A DNA stretch of 64,000 bases, taken from contig JAQXVO010000028.1 in the NCBI GenBank assembly GCA_029224965.1, positions 42,949 to 106,948 of the forward strand, given 5' to 3'. The number at the start of each line of letters is the position of its first letter. Position 1 is the stretch's first letter. Shown piece after piece: positions 44,555 to 54,010 of the stretch. The DNA comes from Lachnospiraceae bacterium (GTDB lineage: Bacteria > Bacillota > Clostridia > Lachnospirales > Lachnospiraceae). Both the position numbers and the translations under genes were made by a program. The notes below the pieces were generated by a model, which was not told where the DNA came from, ran no database searches, and saw only the letters and a program-made list of their open reading frames with translations.

Positions 44555-45465
44555 TATTCTGCCCCCTTTCCGGCCTTCTTGTAAGAGTGCTGAATCCGGT
44601 CCTTAATATAGGGCACGCCCATGAAGATGGCAACGACCAGAGCCGTAAAGAGCTTCAGATCGTCGGACGGGAACTGCATGGCCAGAACCAGACCAATGAC
44701 AATGTAATAGAGAATAGCGCCGAGGACTACGAAGATCAGGCGGAGCATGAAATTCATCCGCTTGCCGAAGATGGCGCTTCCGATGACATCGCCGATGATG
44801 ACGGCGGCCAGACCGATGACGATCGAGCCACGGCCCATGTTGATGTCGGAGAAGCCCTGGTACTGGGCAAAGAGTCCGCCGGACAGGGCAACCAGGCCAT
44901 TGGAGAAGGCCAGGCCGAGGATCTTCATTCCGCCAATATTGATGCCCTGGGCCTTACTCATCTGCGGATTGTTTCCGGTAGCACGGAGAGCAGAGCCCTG
45001 CTCGGTTCCGAAATAAATATAGAGCAGGATGACAATGGCTGCGACAAAGATGGCGGAAATCACAATCGATTTTGTTACAAAACGAAGGGACAGTAAGAGC
45101 GGATAGTTGGTAACCGAAACCGCCTTGTTGGCCGCTCCCATGATATTCAGGTTCAGGGAATAGAGAATAAACTGGGTCAGAATTCCTGCCAGGATATCCG
45201 GAATTCCCATAAGGACATGGAAGACGCCGGTCAGGATTCCGGCCAGGACACCTGAAAGAGCTGCCAGGACAAGGGCAAGGCCTACCGGCTTCCCGGAAAG
45301 AATCATCATGACTGCAACCGCTCCGCCTGTAGCGAAGCTTCCGTCAACAGTCATATCTGCAAAATTCAAAACCTTAAATGTGATGTAGACTCCCAGAGCC
45401 ATAATGCCCCAGATCAGTCCCTGGGCTATATTTCCCGGAAGTGCATTCGTAAATGCAATTAGCAT
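44554..45465 (-). CDS. ABC transporter permease (TrpXYZ-like system)
   Basis: A 303-residue membrane protein with about eight hydrophobic helices. The branched-chain-type permease motif is recognisable in LRATGNNPQMSKAQGINIGGMKILGLAFSNGLVALSGGLFAQYQGF. I use ATG 45465 (LIAFTNALPG), since AGGAGAG sits 6 bases before it; an upstream in-frame start lies within the hairpin region. Confidence 0.92.
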   Translation of the reverse strand: MLIAFTNALPGNIAQGLIWGIMALGVYITFKVLNFADMTVDGSFATGGAVAVMMILSGKPVGLALVLAALSGVLAGILTGVFHVLMGIPDILAGILTQFILYSLNLNIMGAANKAVSVTNYPLLLSLRFVTKSIVISAIFVAAIVILLYIYFGTEQGSALRATGNNPQMSKAQGINIGGMKILGLAFSNGLVALSGGLFAQYQGFSDINMGRGSIVIGLAAVIIGDVIGSAIFGKRMNFMLRLIFVVLGAILYYIVIGLVLAMQFPSDDLKLFTALVVAIFMGVPYIKDRIQHSYKKAGKGAE

Positions 45466-45482
45466 AGTTCTCTCTCCTACTA

Positions 45483-45551
45483 TCACGATTCACTAGAATC
45501 GTGACCTAGGCATTCGCCTTCGAGCGAAGCTCGATTTTCCATGGCGAATGC
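45483..45551 (-). promoter_or_regulatory. Two nested hairpins between binding-protein and permease genes
   Basis: TCACGATTC/GAATCGTGA (45483-45504) and GCATTCGCC/GGCGAATGC (45510-45551), the second enclosing TCGAGC/GCTCGA. They fill the intercistronic gap and could stabilise or attenuate the message so that the binding protein is made in excess. The first hairpin lies just before the permease ribosome site. Confidence 0.65.
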
Positions 45552-45560
45552 TCCACATTA

Positions 45561-46562
45561 TTACTCCGACTTGATTTCCTCGTAATCATCCGGAATGGTG
45601 ACGCCAAGCTTGACTGCCCGGTCCTTCATGTATTCCTTGGTGAACTTCTTAGCGGTCTGGACTTCCATATCGCCGGGGTTCTTGCCATTGACCAGGATGT
45701 CATAAGCCATCTCACCGGTCTGGTAGCCGAGGTCATAGTAGCTTAAGGAAAGAGTGGCAACACCGCAGCCCTTACAGATACCTTCCTCACCGGTGACAAT
45801 AGGGATGCCTGCCGGTTCAGCCACGTTATTGATATTCTCGGCGCAGGAGGCTGCTGTATTATCCGTCGGAATATAGAGCACATCCGAATCTCCGCAGGCC
45901 TTCTTGGCTACATTGGCTACATCGTTGGAATCCGAGAAGGAATACTCCGTAACGGTATATCCCTCATCCTCGAGATACTTTGTGATATTGGTAACCTGGT
46001 ACTTGGAGTTGGCTTCTGCATTGCAGTAGAGGATGCCGACCTTCTTCTTGTCCGGGAAAAGCTCCTGGATCATCTTGGCCTGTTCATCCAGAGGAGCCAG
46101 ATCGGTGGTACCGCTGACATTGGTACCGGACTTTCCGGACCAGTCCTTCATATCCAGTGCAGAGCCGTAGTCGGTAACACTGGTTCCGACGATGGGGATA
46201 TCCGATGTTGCCTGGCTGGCTGCGGTCAGAGCTGCGGTCGCATTGGCCATGATCAGATCCTTGCCCGATGATACAAAGGAGTTCGCAATGGTGGTACAGG
46301 TTGCCGAATCACCGGAGGCATTCTGCTCATCGAACTTGACCTTGTCCCCAAGCTTGTCGGTCAGGGCCTTCTTGAATCCCTTGGTTGCCGCATCTAGTGC
46401 CGGATGCTGGGTCAGCTGAACGATGCCGACCTGATAGGTTTTCGATGACTTTGATCCCGAGCTGCTCTTGGAGGAGGCCGATCCGCTGCCGGATCCGCAT
46501 CCTGCCAGAAGGCTCATGGATAAGGCTGCTGTCATCAGTGCAGCAAGTAATCTCTTTTTCAT
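45561..46562 (-). CDS. ABC transporter substrate-binding lipoprotein (ABC_sub_bind)
   Basis: A 333-residue lipoprotein with lipobox SLLAGCGSG, then a Ser/Lys-rich linker (SASSKSSSGSKSSK). The mature domain starts TYQVGIVQLTQHPALDAA and has VGTSVTDYGSALD, KKVGILYCNAEANS and GICKGCGVATLSLSYYDLGYQTGEMA, which are typical of the ABC_sub_bind family (TrpX and relatives). It probably binds an aromatic amino acid or a similar small ligand. The gene leads the operon behind an operator-containing promoter. Confidence 0.93.
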   Translation of the reverse strand: MKKRLLAALMTAALSMSLLAGCGSGSGSASSKSSSGSKSSKTYQVGIVQLTQHPALDAATKGFKKALTDKLGDKVKFDEQNASGDSATCTTIANSFVSSGKDLIMANATAALTAASQATSDIPIVGTSVTDYGSALDMKDWSGKSGTNVSGTTDLAPLDEQAKMIQELFPDKKKVGILYCNAEANSKYQVTNITKYLEDEGYTVTEYSFSDSNDVANVAKKACGDSDVLYIPTDNTAASCAENINNVAEPAGIPIVTGEEGICKGCGVATLSLSYYDLGYQTGEMAYDILVNGKNPGDMEVQTAKKFTKEYMKDRAVKLGVTIPDDYEEIKSE

Positions 46563-46716
46563 TCTTTTTCCTCCCTGAGTTTTTCTGATCTCAATTTCCC
46601 ATTTTCACTTTTCTCCGTGCAGCGCATGAACTTTTCCGGATTCAAGCCCTGGCTCCTCTTTCTTTGGTGTCATGGCATTTTCCACTTCATCGCGTTGACG
46701 TGAGTTGCTTTCATGT

Positions 46717-46745
46717 AAGATAACACTTTAACGTGTAAAAGTCAA
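46717..46745 (-). promoter_or_regulatory. Promoter with embedded palindromic operator
   Basis: TTGACT (46740-46745) and TATCTT (46717-46722) have a 17-base spacer, and the spacer itself is the near-palindrome ACACTTTAACGTGT (46723-46736). A repressor bound there would block RNA polymerase. The leader between it and the binding-protein gene (46563-46716) has no obvious riboswitch. Confidence 0.7.
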
Positions 46746-46756
46746 CCGGGTATGAG

Positions 46757-46799
46757 GAAGGGCGCATGAGAATTAGAGATTCATTACCATACGCCCTTG
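46757..46799 (-). terminator. Hairpin downstream of leuB
   Basis: AAGGGCGcATG pairs with CATaCGCCCTT across a 19-base loop. It lies between the end of the leu operon and the ABC promoter; no T run follows on the minus strand, so its ability to terminate is uncertain. Confidence 0.45.
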
Positions 46800-46892
46800 T
46801 ATTTCAGAAGTTTATGTTTTCTAATTTACTCGTTTGCAGTACAAGCCGGTTTTCCGTCACTATAACCCTGGGGTTCTATTTCTGTCTCAATC

Positions 46893-47954
46893 TCACTCCA
46901 GGTAAGCTGCAATCCTGTCGCCACATTCCTTACAGCCGACCCGCTTCATGCCCTCTTCCATGATATCCGCTGTCCGGTAGCCGTCGTCCAGATATCTGGA
47001 AACTGCAGCTTCAATGGCATCCGCTTCCTTCTCCATATCGAAGCTGTAGCGGAGCATCATGGCAGCCGAAAGAATGGTTCCGACCGGGTTGGCCAGATCC
47101 TGACCTGCAATGTCGGGAGCAGATCCATGAATCGGCTCATAGAGGCCGACTGTTCCGGCGCCCAGACTGGAGGAGGGGATCATGCCGATCGAGCCTGTGA
47201 TCTGGGAAGCCTCATCGGAAAGGATATCGCCGAACATGTTCTCGGTCACGATGACATCGAACTGGGACGGATCCTTTACGATCTGCATGGCGCAGTTATC
47301 AACCAGCATATCGGTCAGCTCCACATCCGGATACTCCTCTGCCAGCTCATGCATGGTCTTCTTCCAGAGACGGCTGGTATCGAGGACATTGCTCTTCTCA
47401 ACCGAGCAGAGCTTCTTTCTCCGCTTCCTTGCGGTCTCAAAGCCGATCCGGCCGATCCGCTCGATCTCGGATTTGCTGTACTTCATGAGATCGGTGGCTG
47501 TATCGCCCACGGTCTTATGCTCGCCGAAATAGACACCGCCGATCAGCTCTCTTACGATGATGAAATCTATACCGCGTTCGACAATGGACTCCTTCAAGGG
47601 AGATGCCTCTGCCAGCTGGGGCCAGATTTTTGCCGGACGGTTGTTGGAATAGACGCCCATGCCGGAACGGAGACGAAGAAGGCCCTTCTCCGGACGCTTG
47701 GGTCCCGGTACATCGTTCCACTTGGGTCCGCCGACCGCACCCAAGAGGACACTGTCGGATGCCAGGCACTTATCCAGCTCGGCCTGAGGCAGGGGATCGC
47801 CGTACTTATCGATGGCGCAGCCGCCCATATCGACATCGGTATAAGTAAAGTGATGGCCGTAGATCTGACCGACCCGGTCTAAAACCTTGATGGCTTCATT
47901 GACAATTTCGGGGCCGATTCCGTCACCACGGATCACTGCAATATTCTTATCCAT
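46893..47954 (-). CDS. leuB: 3-isopropylmalate dehydrogenase
   Basis: A 353-residue NAD-dependent decarboxylating dehydrogenase of leucine synthesis. It shows [20 protein letters not shown], the substrate-binding [12 protein letters not shown] with [14 protein letters not shown], and the metal-binding [17 protein letters not shown]. Start ATG 47954 has GAAGGTG 6 bases upstream and overlaps the leuD stop by 8 bases, so the two are coupled. It is the last gene of the operon. Confidence 0.96.
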   Translation of the reverse strand: MDKNIAVIRGDGIGPEIVNEAIKVLDRVGQIYGHHFTYTDVDMGGCAIDKYGDPLPQAELDKCLASDSVLLGAVGGPKWNDVPGPKRPEKGLLRLRSGMGVYSNNRPAKIWPQLAEASPLKESIVERGIDFIIVRELIGGVYFGEHKTVGDTATDLMKYSKSEIERIGRIGFETARKRRKKLCSVEKSNVLDTSRLWKKTMHELAEEYPDVELTDMLVDNCAMQIVKDPSQFDVIVTENMFGDILSDEASQITGSIGMIPSSSLGAGTVGLYEPIHGSAPDIAGQDLANPVGTILSAAMMLRYSFDMEKEADAIEAAVSRYLDDGYRTADIMEEGMKRVGCKECGDRIAAYLE

Positions 47955-48444
47955 TCTTTTCACCTTCTTTCAGAGATTTCAGAAGTCCGCCGCAGCGGAT
48001 GATGTTCTGGATAAAGGGAGGGAAGGGCTCGGCCTGGTAGGTCTTTCCCGTCGTAATGTCATGAATCTTTCCTGTGTCGAAATCTACCTCAACCTCGTCG
48101 TTGGCCTGGATTTCCTCTGCCGCATCCTCACATTCGAGAATGGGAAGTCCGATATTGATGGCGTTTCGGTAGAAGATTCTTGCAAAGCTCTTGGCAATGA
48201 CGCAGCCGGTTCCGCAGGTCTTGATGACCAGAGGGGCATGCTCACGGGAAGAGCCGCAGCCGAAATTCCAACCGGCCACCATGATGTCGCCGGGCTTTAC
48301 CTTTTTCACAAAGTCCTTGTCGATGTCCTCCATACAGTGGAGAGCCAGCTCCTTGGCATCCGGTGTATTCAGGTAACGTGCCGGAATGATGACATCGGTA
48401 TCCACATTATCCGGATATTTGAAAACAGATCCTTTTGTCTTCAT
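47947..48444 (-). CDS. leuD: 3-isopropylmalate dehydratase small subunit
   Basis: A 165-residue swivel-domain subunit that isomerises isopropylmalate with LeuC. The [16 protein letters not shown] motif and [17 protein letters not shown], the substrate-binding loop, are present, as is [21 protein letters not shown] 48444 has GAGGAGG upstream, inside the end of leuC; the leuC stop lies at 48446-48448, so the genes almost overlap. Confidence 0.96.
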   Translation of the reverse strand: MKTKGSVFKYPDNVDTDVIIPARYLNTPDAKELALHCMEDIDKDFVKKVKPGDIMVAGWNFGCGSSREHAPLVIKTCGTGCVIAKSFARIFYRNAINIGLPILECEDAAEEIQANDEVEVDFDTGKIHDITTGKTYQAEPFPPFIQNIIRCGGLLKSLKEGEKNG

Positions 48445-48445
48445 A

Positions 48446-49705
48446 TCATGCCTCCTCATATTCCGTAATATAGCCTGTCAGTGCACTTGCTGCAGCTGTA
48501 AAAGGCGATGCGAGATAGACCTCGCTGTCAACGTGGCCCATGCGGCCGACAAAGTTCCGGTTGGTCGTTGCGATGCAGCGCTCGCCGGCTGCCAGAATTC
48601 CCATATAGCCGCCCAGGCAGGGTCCGCAGGTCGGTGTGGAGACAACGGCGCCCGCATCGATGAAGGCGGTGTAGTAGCCGCGCTCTACGCACTCCCGTAA
48701 GATCTGCATGGTGGCCGGAATGATGATGCAGCGGATGCCGTCTGCGATCTTCTTTCCCTTCAGGATCTTATAGGCAGCTTCCATATCTTCCATACGGCCG
48801 TTGGTGCAGGAACCGATAACGACCTGGTCTATCTTTATATCATGAAGCTCGCTTGCAGGATGGGTATTCTCCGGCAGGTGCGGACATGCGACAACCGGAA
48901 CGATCTTCGACAGGTCGATATCGATAGTCTTCTCGTATTCCGCATCTGGATCGGCCTCGTAAACGACCGGAGGACGCTCGCTTCTGCCGTCCAGATAAGC
49001 CATAGTGATATCGTCAACCGGGAAGATGCCGTTCTTGGCGCCGGCCTCGATGGCCATGTTGCAGATGCAGAGACGGTCATCCATGGTGAGGTTCTTCACG
49101 CCGTCGCCGACAAACTCCATGCTCTTGTAAAGAGCGCCGTCAACGCCGATCTGTCCGATGATGGTCAGGATCACATCCTTGCCGCTGCAGTTTTTCGGCA
49201 GCTTTCCGGTCAGGTTGAAACGGATAGCCGAGGGAACCTTGAACCAGGCCGTTCCGGTTGCCATGCCGGCAGCCATATCGGTCGATCCGACACCGGTTGA
49301 AAAAGCGCCCAGGGCGCCATAGGTGCAGGTGTGACTGTCGGCACCGATGATGCAGTCACCGGCGGTCACAATACCCTGTTCGGGAAGGAGGGCGTGCTCG
49401 ATACCCATCTTTCCGACATCATAAAAGTGGCTTACACAGTGTTCACAGGCAAAATTCCGGCAGGTCTTGGACTGCTCAGCCGCCTTGATATCCTTGTTGG
49501 GTACGAAGTGGTCCAAGACGATCGCGATCCGGTCCTTATCGAAGACCTTGTCAAATCCGGCCTTCTTGAACTCATTGACCGCTACCGGTGTTGTAATGTC
49601 ATTGCCGAGAACAATGTCGAGCTTCGCTGAAATCAGCTGGCCGGCCTTGACCTCATCCAAACCTGCGTGTTTGGCAAGGATCTTCTGCGTCATTGTCATT
49701 CCCAT
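48446..49705 (-). CDS. leuC: 3-isopropylmalate dehydratase large subunit
   Basis: A 419-residue aconitase-family enzyme with a 4Fe-4S cluster. The cluster ligands are in [12 protein letters not shown] and [12 protein letters not shown], and [23 protein letters not shown] and the N-terminal [11 protein letters not shown] are also standard. Length matches the bacterial/archaeal LeuC type of about 420 residues. The start has AAAGGAG upstream. Confidence 0.96.
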   Translation of the reverse strand: MGMTMTQKILAKHAGLDEVKAGQLISAKLDIVLGNDITTPVAVNEFKKAGFDKVFDKDRIAIVLDHFVPNKDIKAAEQSKTCRNFACEHCVSHFYDVGKMGIEHALLPEQGIVTAGDCIIGADSHTCTYGALGAFSTGVGSTDMAAGMATGTAWFKVPSAIRFNLTGKLPKNCSGKDVILTIIGQIGVDGALYKSMEFVGDGVKNLTMDDRLCICNMAIEAGAKNGIFPVDDITMAYLDGRSERPPVVYEADPDAEYEKTIDIDLSKIVPVVACPHLPENTHPASELHDIKIDQVVIGSCTNGRMEDMEAAYKILKGKKIADGIRCIIIPATMQILRECVERGYYTAFIDAGAVVSTPTCGPCLGGYMGILAAGERCIATTNRNFVGRMGHVDSEVYLASPFTAAASALTGYITEYEEA

Positions 49706-49746
49706 ACCAAAGCTTCTCCTTTCTTTTTCTCCTTTGATTATTAGAA

Positions 49747-49826
49747 CTCTCTGCTTCTTAAACTCTATCTGTTTTCTTAATTCTCTGCTTTCTTAATTCT
49801 CTGCTTTCTTAACTCTCTGCTTTCTT
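49747..49826 (-). repeat. 16-base tandem repeats upstream of leuC
   Basis: About five copies of a 16-base unit (minus strand AAGAAAGCAGAGAATT), three nearly identical and two diverged, 40 to 120 bases before the leuC start. It is purine-rich on the transcribed strand. No role is known to me. Confidence 0.75.
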
Positions 49827-49901
49827 CTCGATTGGAAACCTTCCAATGCTTTTGAACTTGAAATTTTAAATTCTGAAGCCAGTATATTATCAGATTTTTT
49901 G

Positions 49902-50063
49902 CATGGATCGATTATGAAGAAAATCTCAAATCCCGTTCCATGATTACCGGATTTTTCCGTATTCATGGAACGATTTTGTAGAAAAATCCAAATCCCGTTC
50001 CATTCCACGGCTGCTTTACTGACTGCATGGATCGATTTTGAAGAAATCCTCAAATCCCGTTCC
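49902..50063 (-). repeat. Three 38-base repeats with a 62-base period after leuA
   Basis: Related 38-base copies at 49902-49939, 49964-50001 and 50026-50063 are spaced by exactly 62 bases. Each copy has a foldable GATTTT...AAAATC core and ends in AAATCCCGTTCC. The last copy stops 6 bases short of the leuA stop. An 86-codon frame that crosses them (49793-50053) is not a convincing gene. The repeats and the 16-base units fill the 363-base leuA-leuC gap. Confidence 0.85.
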
Positions 50064-50068
50064 CCTAG

Positions 50069-51763
50069 TTACTCCGCCTTATCCTTATTCTTATCCTTCT
50101 TCATCATCATGTTATGAAAAGCACTCAGCAGTGCATTTGCACTTGCAGTTACGACATCGGTATTGGTGCCTGCGCCCCAGTACATGCTTCCGTCTTCTCT
50201 CTGCAGGCCGATATAGGATGCGGCCACGCTCTGAGAGCCGGCCCCCTGCATGCTGTGCTGGGTGAAGACTTCGAGAGTATACTCTTCGCCGGTGAATTCC
50301 TTCAGAGCATTATTGATGGCATTCAGGGCGCCGTTGCCCTTGCTGGCAAGCTCGGTCTCCTCGCCGTCCTTTTCGAAGGTGATCAGAACCTTTACGACTT
50401 CATTGTTTCTTACGAAATCAAAGTCCGTGATCTTGATGCCGCTGTCCAGATTCAGGTAGTTGTCCGAGAAGATCTTGAAGACCTCGTTGGGCTTCAGTTC
50501 CTTATGCTCATGATCGGAAACCTCCTTGCAGATATAAGAGAATTCTTCCCGCATCTTGGCCGGCAGGCTGTAGCCGTAGGTCTGCTCCAGCATGTAGCCG
50601 ATGCCGCCCTTTCCGGACTGGGAATTGACACGGATGACGTCTCCGTCGTAGGTCCGGCCGATGTCCTGGGGATCGATGGGAATATAGGGCACGGTCCACT
50701 CGTGAAGCTTATTCTTCTTTCTGTACTTCATACCCTTGGCAATGGCATCCTGATGGGAGCCGGAGAAGGCTGCAAATACAAGGGATCCGGCATAAGGTGC
50801 TCTCTCATAGACATGCATCCTGGTGCACTTCTCATATTCTTCAACCAGATAAGGCATGTCGGAGAAGTCGAGCTTTGGATCGACGCCGTGTGAATACATA
50901 TTCAGAGCCAATGTAATGATATCCACATTTCCGGTCCGCTCGCCATTTCCGAAAAGAGTACCCTCGACACGGTCAGCGCCTGCCAGGAGAGCCAGCTCGG
51001 TATCGGCGACACCGGTGCCACGGTCATTGTGGGGATGCAGAGACAGAGTCACATATTCACGATATTTCAGGTTCTCACTCATGTATTCAACCTGAGAAGC
51101 ATAAATATGTGGAGAACTCATCTCTACGGTAACCGGAAGGTTGATAATGACATTGTTGTCCGGGCCAGGCTCCAGAACATCCAGAACGGCATTGCAGACA
51201 TCCAGTGCGTAATCCGGCTCGGTTCCGGTGAAGGATTCCGGAGAATACTCGAAACGGAAATTGCCCTCATACTCTGCAGCCAGCTTCTTTACCAGCTTGG
51301 CGCCGTCGACGGCGATCTGCTTGATCTCTTCCTTGGACTTCTTGAAGACCTGCTCTCTCTGAGCCAGGCTGGTTGAATTGTAGAAGTGGACAATGGCGGA
51401 CGGAGCACCCTTGCAGGCTTCGAAGGTCTTCCGGATAATATGCTCCCGGCACTGGGTCAGAACCTGAACGGTCACATCATCGGGGATCATCTTCTGGTCG
51501 ATCAGGGTCCGTAAGAAGGCGAACTCGGTCTCACTGGCTGCCGGGAAACCAACCTCGATTTCCTTGAAGCCGACCTGAAGAAGAACCTTGAAATACTCGA
51601 GCTTCTCTTCCAGACTCATGGGAACGATCAGGCTCTGGTTTCCATCTCTCATATCAACGCTGCACCAGATGGGCGGCTTCTCGATATGGTCCTTCTTCAC
51701 CCACTTTGTATACTTGCTATCTACCGGAAAATAACCAACATGATATTTCGTTGCATCCATCAT
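50069..51763 (-). CDS. leuA: 2-isopropylmalate synthase, long form (type 2)
   Basis: A 564-residue enzyme that condenses acetyl-CoA with 2-oxoisovalerate, the first committed step of leucine synthesis. The DRE-TIM barrel has SVDMRDGNQSLIVPMSLEEK, the metal-binding SLHPHNDRGTGVADTEL and the GNGERTGNVDI loop; the C-terminal leucine-binding regulatory domain follows (AINNALKEFTGEEYTLEVFTQHSMQGAGSQSVAASYIG). This is the yeast/actinobacterial type-2 form rather than the 520-residue E. coli form. It is cotranscribed with ridA (6-base gap). Confidence 0.96.
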   Translation of the reverse strand: MMDATKYHVGYFPVDSKYTKWVKKDHIEKPPIWCSVDMRDGNQSLIVPMSLEEKLEYFKVLLQVGFKEIEVGFPAASETEFAFLRTLIDQKMIPDDVTVQVLTQCREHIIRKTFEACKGAPSAIVHFYNSTSLAQREQVFKKSKEEIKQIAVDGAKLVKKLAAEYEGNFRFEYSPESFTGTEPDYALDVCNAVLDVLEPGPDNNVIINLPVTVEMSSPHIYASQVEYMSENLKYREYVTLSLHPHNDRGTGVADTELALLAGADRVEGTLFGNGERTGNVDIITLALNMYSHGVDPKLDFSDMPYLVEEYEKCTRMHVYERAPYAGSLVFAAFSGSHQDAIAKGMKYRKKNKLHEWTVPYIPIDPQDIGRTYDGDVIRVNSQSGKGGIGYMLEQTYGYSLPAKMREEFSYICKEVSDHEHKELKPNEVFKIFSDNYLNLDSGIKITDFDFVRNNEVVKVLITFEKDGEETELASKGNGALNAINNALKEFTGEEYTLEVFTQHSMQGAGSQSVAASYIGLQREDGSMYWGAGTNTDVVTASANALLSAFHNMMMKKDKNKDKAE

Positions 51764-51769
51764 GATCTA

Positions 51770-52150
51770 TCAGGCCTCCTTCTCTGCCACGACTTCAACT
51801 TCTACTAAGGCTCCCTTAGGCAGGTCCTTGACTGCCACACAGCTTCTGGCCGGTTTCTCTGTGAAATATAGACCATACACTTCGTTAAATGCTGCAAAAT
51901 CCGAAATCTCGCTTAAGAAGCAGACGGTTTTTACGGCACTCTTCAGGGAAGAACCGGACGCCTCGAGGACGGCCTTTAAATTTTTCATAACCTGCTCGGT
52001 CTGCTCTTCAATGGTCTCGCCATGAAGGGCTCCTGTCTCGGGGTCCAGGGCGATCTGTCCGGAAGTGAAAACAAGGTTTCCGACGGTCACTGCCTGGGAA
52101 TAGGGTCCGATGGCTGCCGGGGCCTTGTCTGTATGTACTTTATTAAGCAT
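51770..52150 (-). CDS. ridA: RidA family reactive-intermediate deaminase
   Basis: A 126-residue trimeric deaminase that hydrolyses the 2-aminoacrylate/2-aminocrotonate released by PLP enzymes such as IlvA. Motifs seen are KAPAAIGPYSQAVTVGNLVFTSGQI, the conserved Arg in PARSCVAVKDLPKGALVEVEVVA, and the middle VMKNLKAVLEASGSSL. The position directly after ilvA, whose by-product it removes, supports the assignment. Confidence 0.95.
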   Translation of the reverse strand: MLNKVHTDKAPAAIGPYSQAVTVGNLVFTSGQIALDPETGALHGETIEEQTEQVMKNLKAVLEASGSSLKSAVKTVCFLSEISDFAAFNEVYGLYFTEKPARSCVAVKDLPKGALVEVEVVAEKEA

Positions 52151-52198
52151 ATCTTTTCTCCTTTCCCGCCTGGGATATCAGGCTTCTTCTTTTTCCTT

Positions 52199-53392
52199 TT
52201 ATTTCACAATTTTAAATCCATGATCGCGGAGTGCTTTCTTAATCATGTTGACATGATGGAAATCACGGGTCTCCATTTCGATCCGAAGGAAGCAGCCGTG
52301 AACGCTCTCGGTATTGCCCTTCTCATAATGAACTCCGGTGACATTGGCGCCGCAGTCCGCGATGATGGTGGAGATGTCCTTGAGCTGGCCGGGCTTGTCG
52401 ATGAGCTCGATCAGCATGCTGGTGGACCGGCCGGACTTTAAGAGGCCGCGATCGACCACCCGGTTCAGGCTTGTGACATCGATGTTGCCGCCGGAAACGA
52501 CAGCTACAACCCGCTTGCCCTTGAGATCGAATTTATCAAACATGACAGCGGCAACCGAAGCGGCACCGGCGCCCTCGGCGATCATCTTCTGCTTCTCCAT
52601 CAGAGCCAGGATAGCGGAAGAAATCTCGTCATCGGTTACCAGAGCAATGTCATCGACATACTGGCTGACATAGGAGAAAGTATTCTCGCCCGGCTCCTTG
52701 ACGGCGATACCGTCGGCAATAGTGGAAACCGAATCCAGGCACTCGATCTTGCCGTCCCGGATGGAATTGTACATGCCCGGAGCTCCGGCTGCCTGCACAC
52801 CGTAAACCTTGACCGAAGGACGGATCTGCTTCACGGTATAGGCGATTCCGGAGATCAGTCCGCCACCGCCGATCGGAACCACGATGGCATCGATATTGTC
52901 AAGATTGTTGAGGATCTCCAGAGCAATGGTACCCTGGCCGGCGATGACATCTTCGTCATCGAAGGGATGGACAAATGTATACCCTTCGCTCTCCTTGAGC
53001 TCCAATGCCTTCTTATAGGCATCATCGTAGACGCCTTCGACCAGGCAGACCTCTGCGCCGAAGCCCTTGGTGGCTTCGACCTTGGAAATAGGAGCCGAAT
53101 CCGGCAGGCAGATGATGGACTTGATTCCGCTCTTACTTGCGGCAAGGGCAACACCCTGGGCATGGTTTCCGGCCGAGCAGGCAATGACGCCCCTGGCCTT
53201 CTCTTCATCGGTCAGATTGTGAATCTTATAGGCGGATCCTCTTACCTTGAAGGATCCGGTAATCTGCAGATTTTCCGGTTTCAGAAAGAGCTCGCATTCC
53301 GGAGCGATTCCATAGGCCCGGACCACATTCGTTTCCCGAATGATGCTCTTTAAAACCTGCTGTGCGTCAAATACTTTGTCGAGAGATAACAT
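52199..53392 (-). CDS. ilvA: Threonine ammonia-lyase (threonine deaminase)
   Basis: A 397-residue PLP enzyme that turns threonine into 2-oxobutyrate. The PLP Lys is in LQITGSFKVRGSAYKI, with the phosphate-loop region SAGNHAQGVALAA and the GGGGLISGIA motif. The C-terminal ACT-like domain (about residues 325-397, SMLIELIDKPGQLKDISTIIAD) is the single-ACT form of about 400 residues found in many Clostridia. It is the first gene after a Leu-type T-box, although its product feeds isoleucine; the ridA-leuA-leuCDB genes follow. Confidence 0.95.
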   Translation of the reverse strand: MLSLDKVFDAQQVLKSIIRETNVVRAYGIAPECELFLKPENLQITGSFKVRGSAYKIHNLTDEEKARGVIACSAGNHAQGVALAASKSGIKSIICLPDSAPISKVEATKGFGAEVCLVEGVYDDAYKKALELKESEGYTFVHPFDDEDVIAGQGTIALEILNNLDNIDAIVVPIGGGGLISGIAYTVKQIRPSVKVYGVQAAGAPGMYNSIRDGKIECLDSVSTIADGIAVKEPGENTFSYVSQYVDDIALVTDDEISSAILALMEKQKMIAEGAGAASVAAVMFDKFDLKGKRVVAVVSGGNIDVTSLNRVVDRGLLKSGRSTSMLIELIDKPGQLKDISTIIADCGANVTGVHYEKGNTESVHGCFLRIEMETRDFHHVNMIKKALRDHGFKIVK

Positions 53393-53535
53393 TTTCTTTT
53401 TCCTTTCCTCTTGGCTGACGTTGACTTTGTTTTACTTATCTTTTGTTGAGTTTCTTTCCTGCTGACAGTCTTTTTTCGATTTTCTCCGAGTTTATCTTAC
53501 ACTAGAGCGGGTGCTCTGCGGTAAGTTTTCTAACA

Positions 53536-53805
53536 AAAAAGACACCCGTCACAAAGCGATTCTTGCTTTGAGACGGGTGTCATTACACTCGCGGTACCAC
53601 TCAAATTGCAGATATGAAATCTGCCACCTCTTCGAAGTCTGACAACTTCTATGCACTAACGCAGCATACTCGGATACATCCTATCCACCGGATCCGGCTT
53701 TCAGATGATCAGCTCAGAAGTGAGAGAATCCTGCTTTTACATACCGGCTTACACCAGCCGCCGGCTCTCTGCGCTGTATTTTCACAAGACTCATTCTTCG
53801 TCACA
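53536..53805 (-). ncRNA. T-box riboswitch of ilvA-leuA operon (Leu specifier)
   Basis: Stem I base GACGAAGA (53795-53802), the apical GGTGTAAGCC motif, a specifier loop in which CTC (53722-53724) precedes ACTTCTGAGC, the canonical T-box AGTGGTACCGCG (53591-53602), and a terminator of GACACCCGTC and GACGGGTGTC (53541-53581) followed by T6. CTC is a Leu codon and aligns with ATC in the ileS leader. It implies that uncharged tRNA-Leu turns on the whole operon. Confidence 0.9.
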
Positions 53806-53830
53806 GCTTTTCCCTTTGAAATTTATTCTA

Positions 53831-53859
53831 GTAATAACACAGGATGAGTCTGTTGTCAA
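53831..53859 (-). promoter_or_regulatory. Promoter of the ilvA-leu operon
   Basis: TTGACA (53854-53859) and TATTAC (53831-53836) with a 17-base spacer, about 25 bases upstream of the T-box Stem I. The stretch 53860-54010 between it and the GH43 stop has no gene. Confidence 0.75.
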
Positions 53860-54010
53860 AGGTTTTCTTCGCCTCTAAAATTAATTTTTAAAGGAGATCC
53901 TCCTGAAAACGTTGCAACAGAATTAACTTCCAAATATTTCTAACTATTCTGATTCTGCAGAATAAAGTCCGGTGACTCATCAGAAACACTAAATACATGA
54001 AACCTGATCA

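Noticed and set aside
49793..50053. 86-codon frame in the leuA-leuC gap
   Set aside because: It consists mostly of the tandem repeats, and its start has no good ribosome site.
49747..50063. Tandem repeats considered as a CRISPR array
   Set aside because: Only three copies, the spacers are related in length only and partly similar to each other, and there are no cas genes in the window.
53614..53847. Plus-strand 77-codon frame opposite the Leu T-box
   Set aside because: It is antisense to a well-formed T-box leader and lacks a ribosome site.
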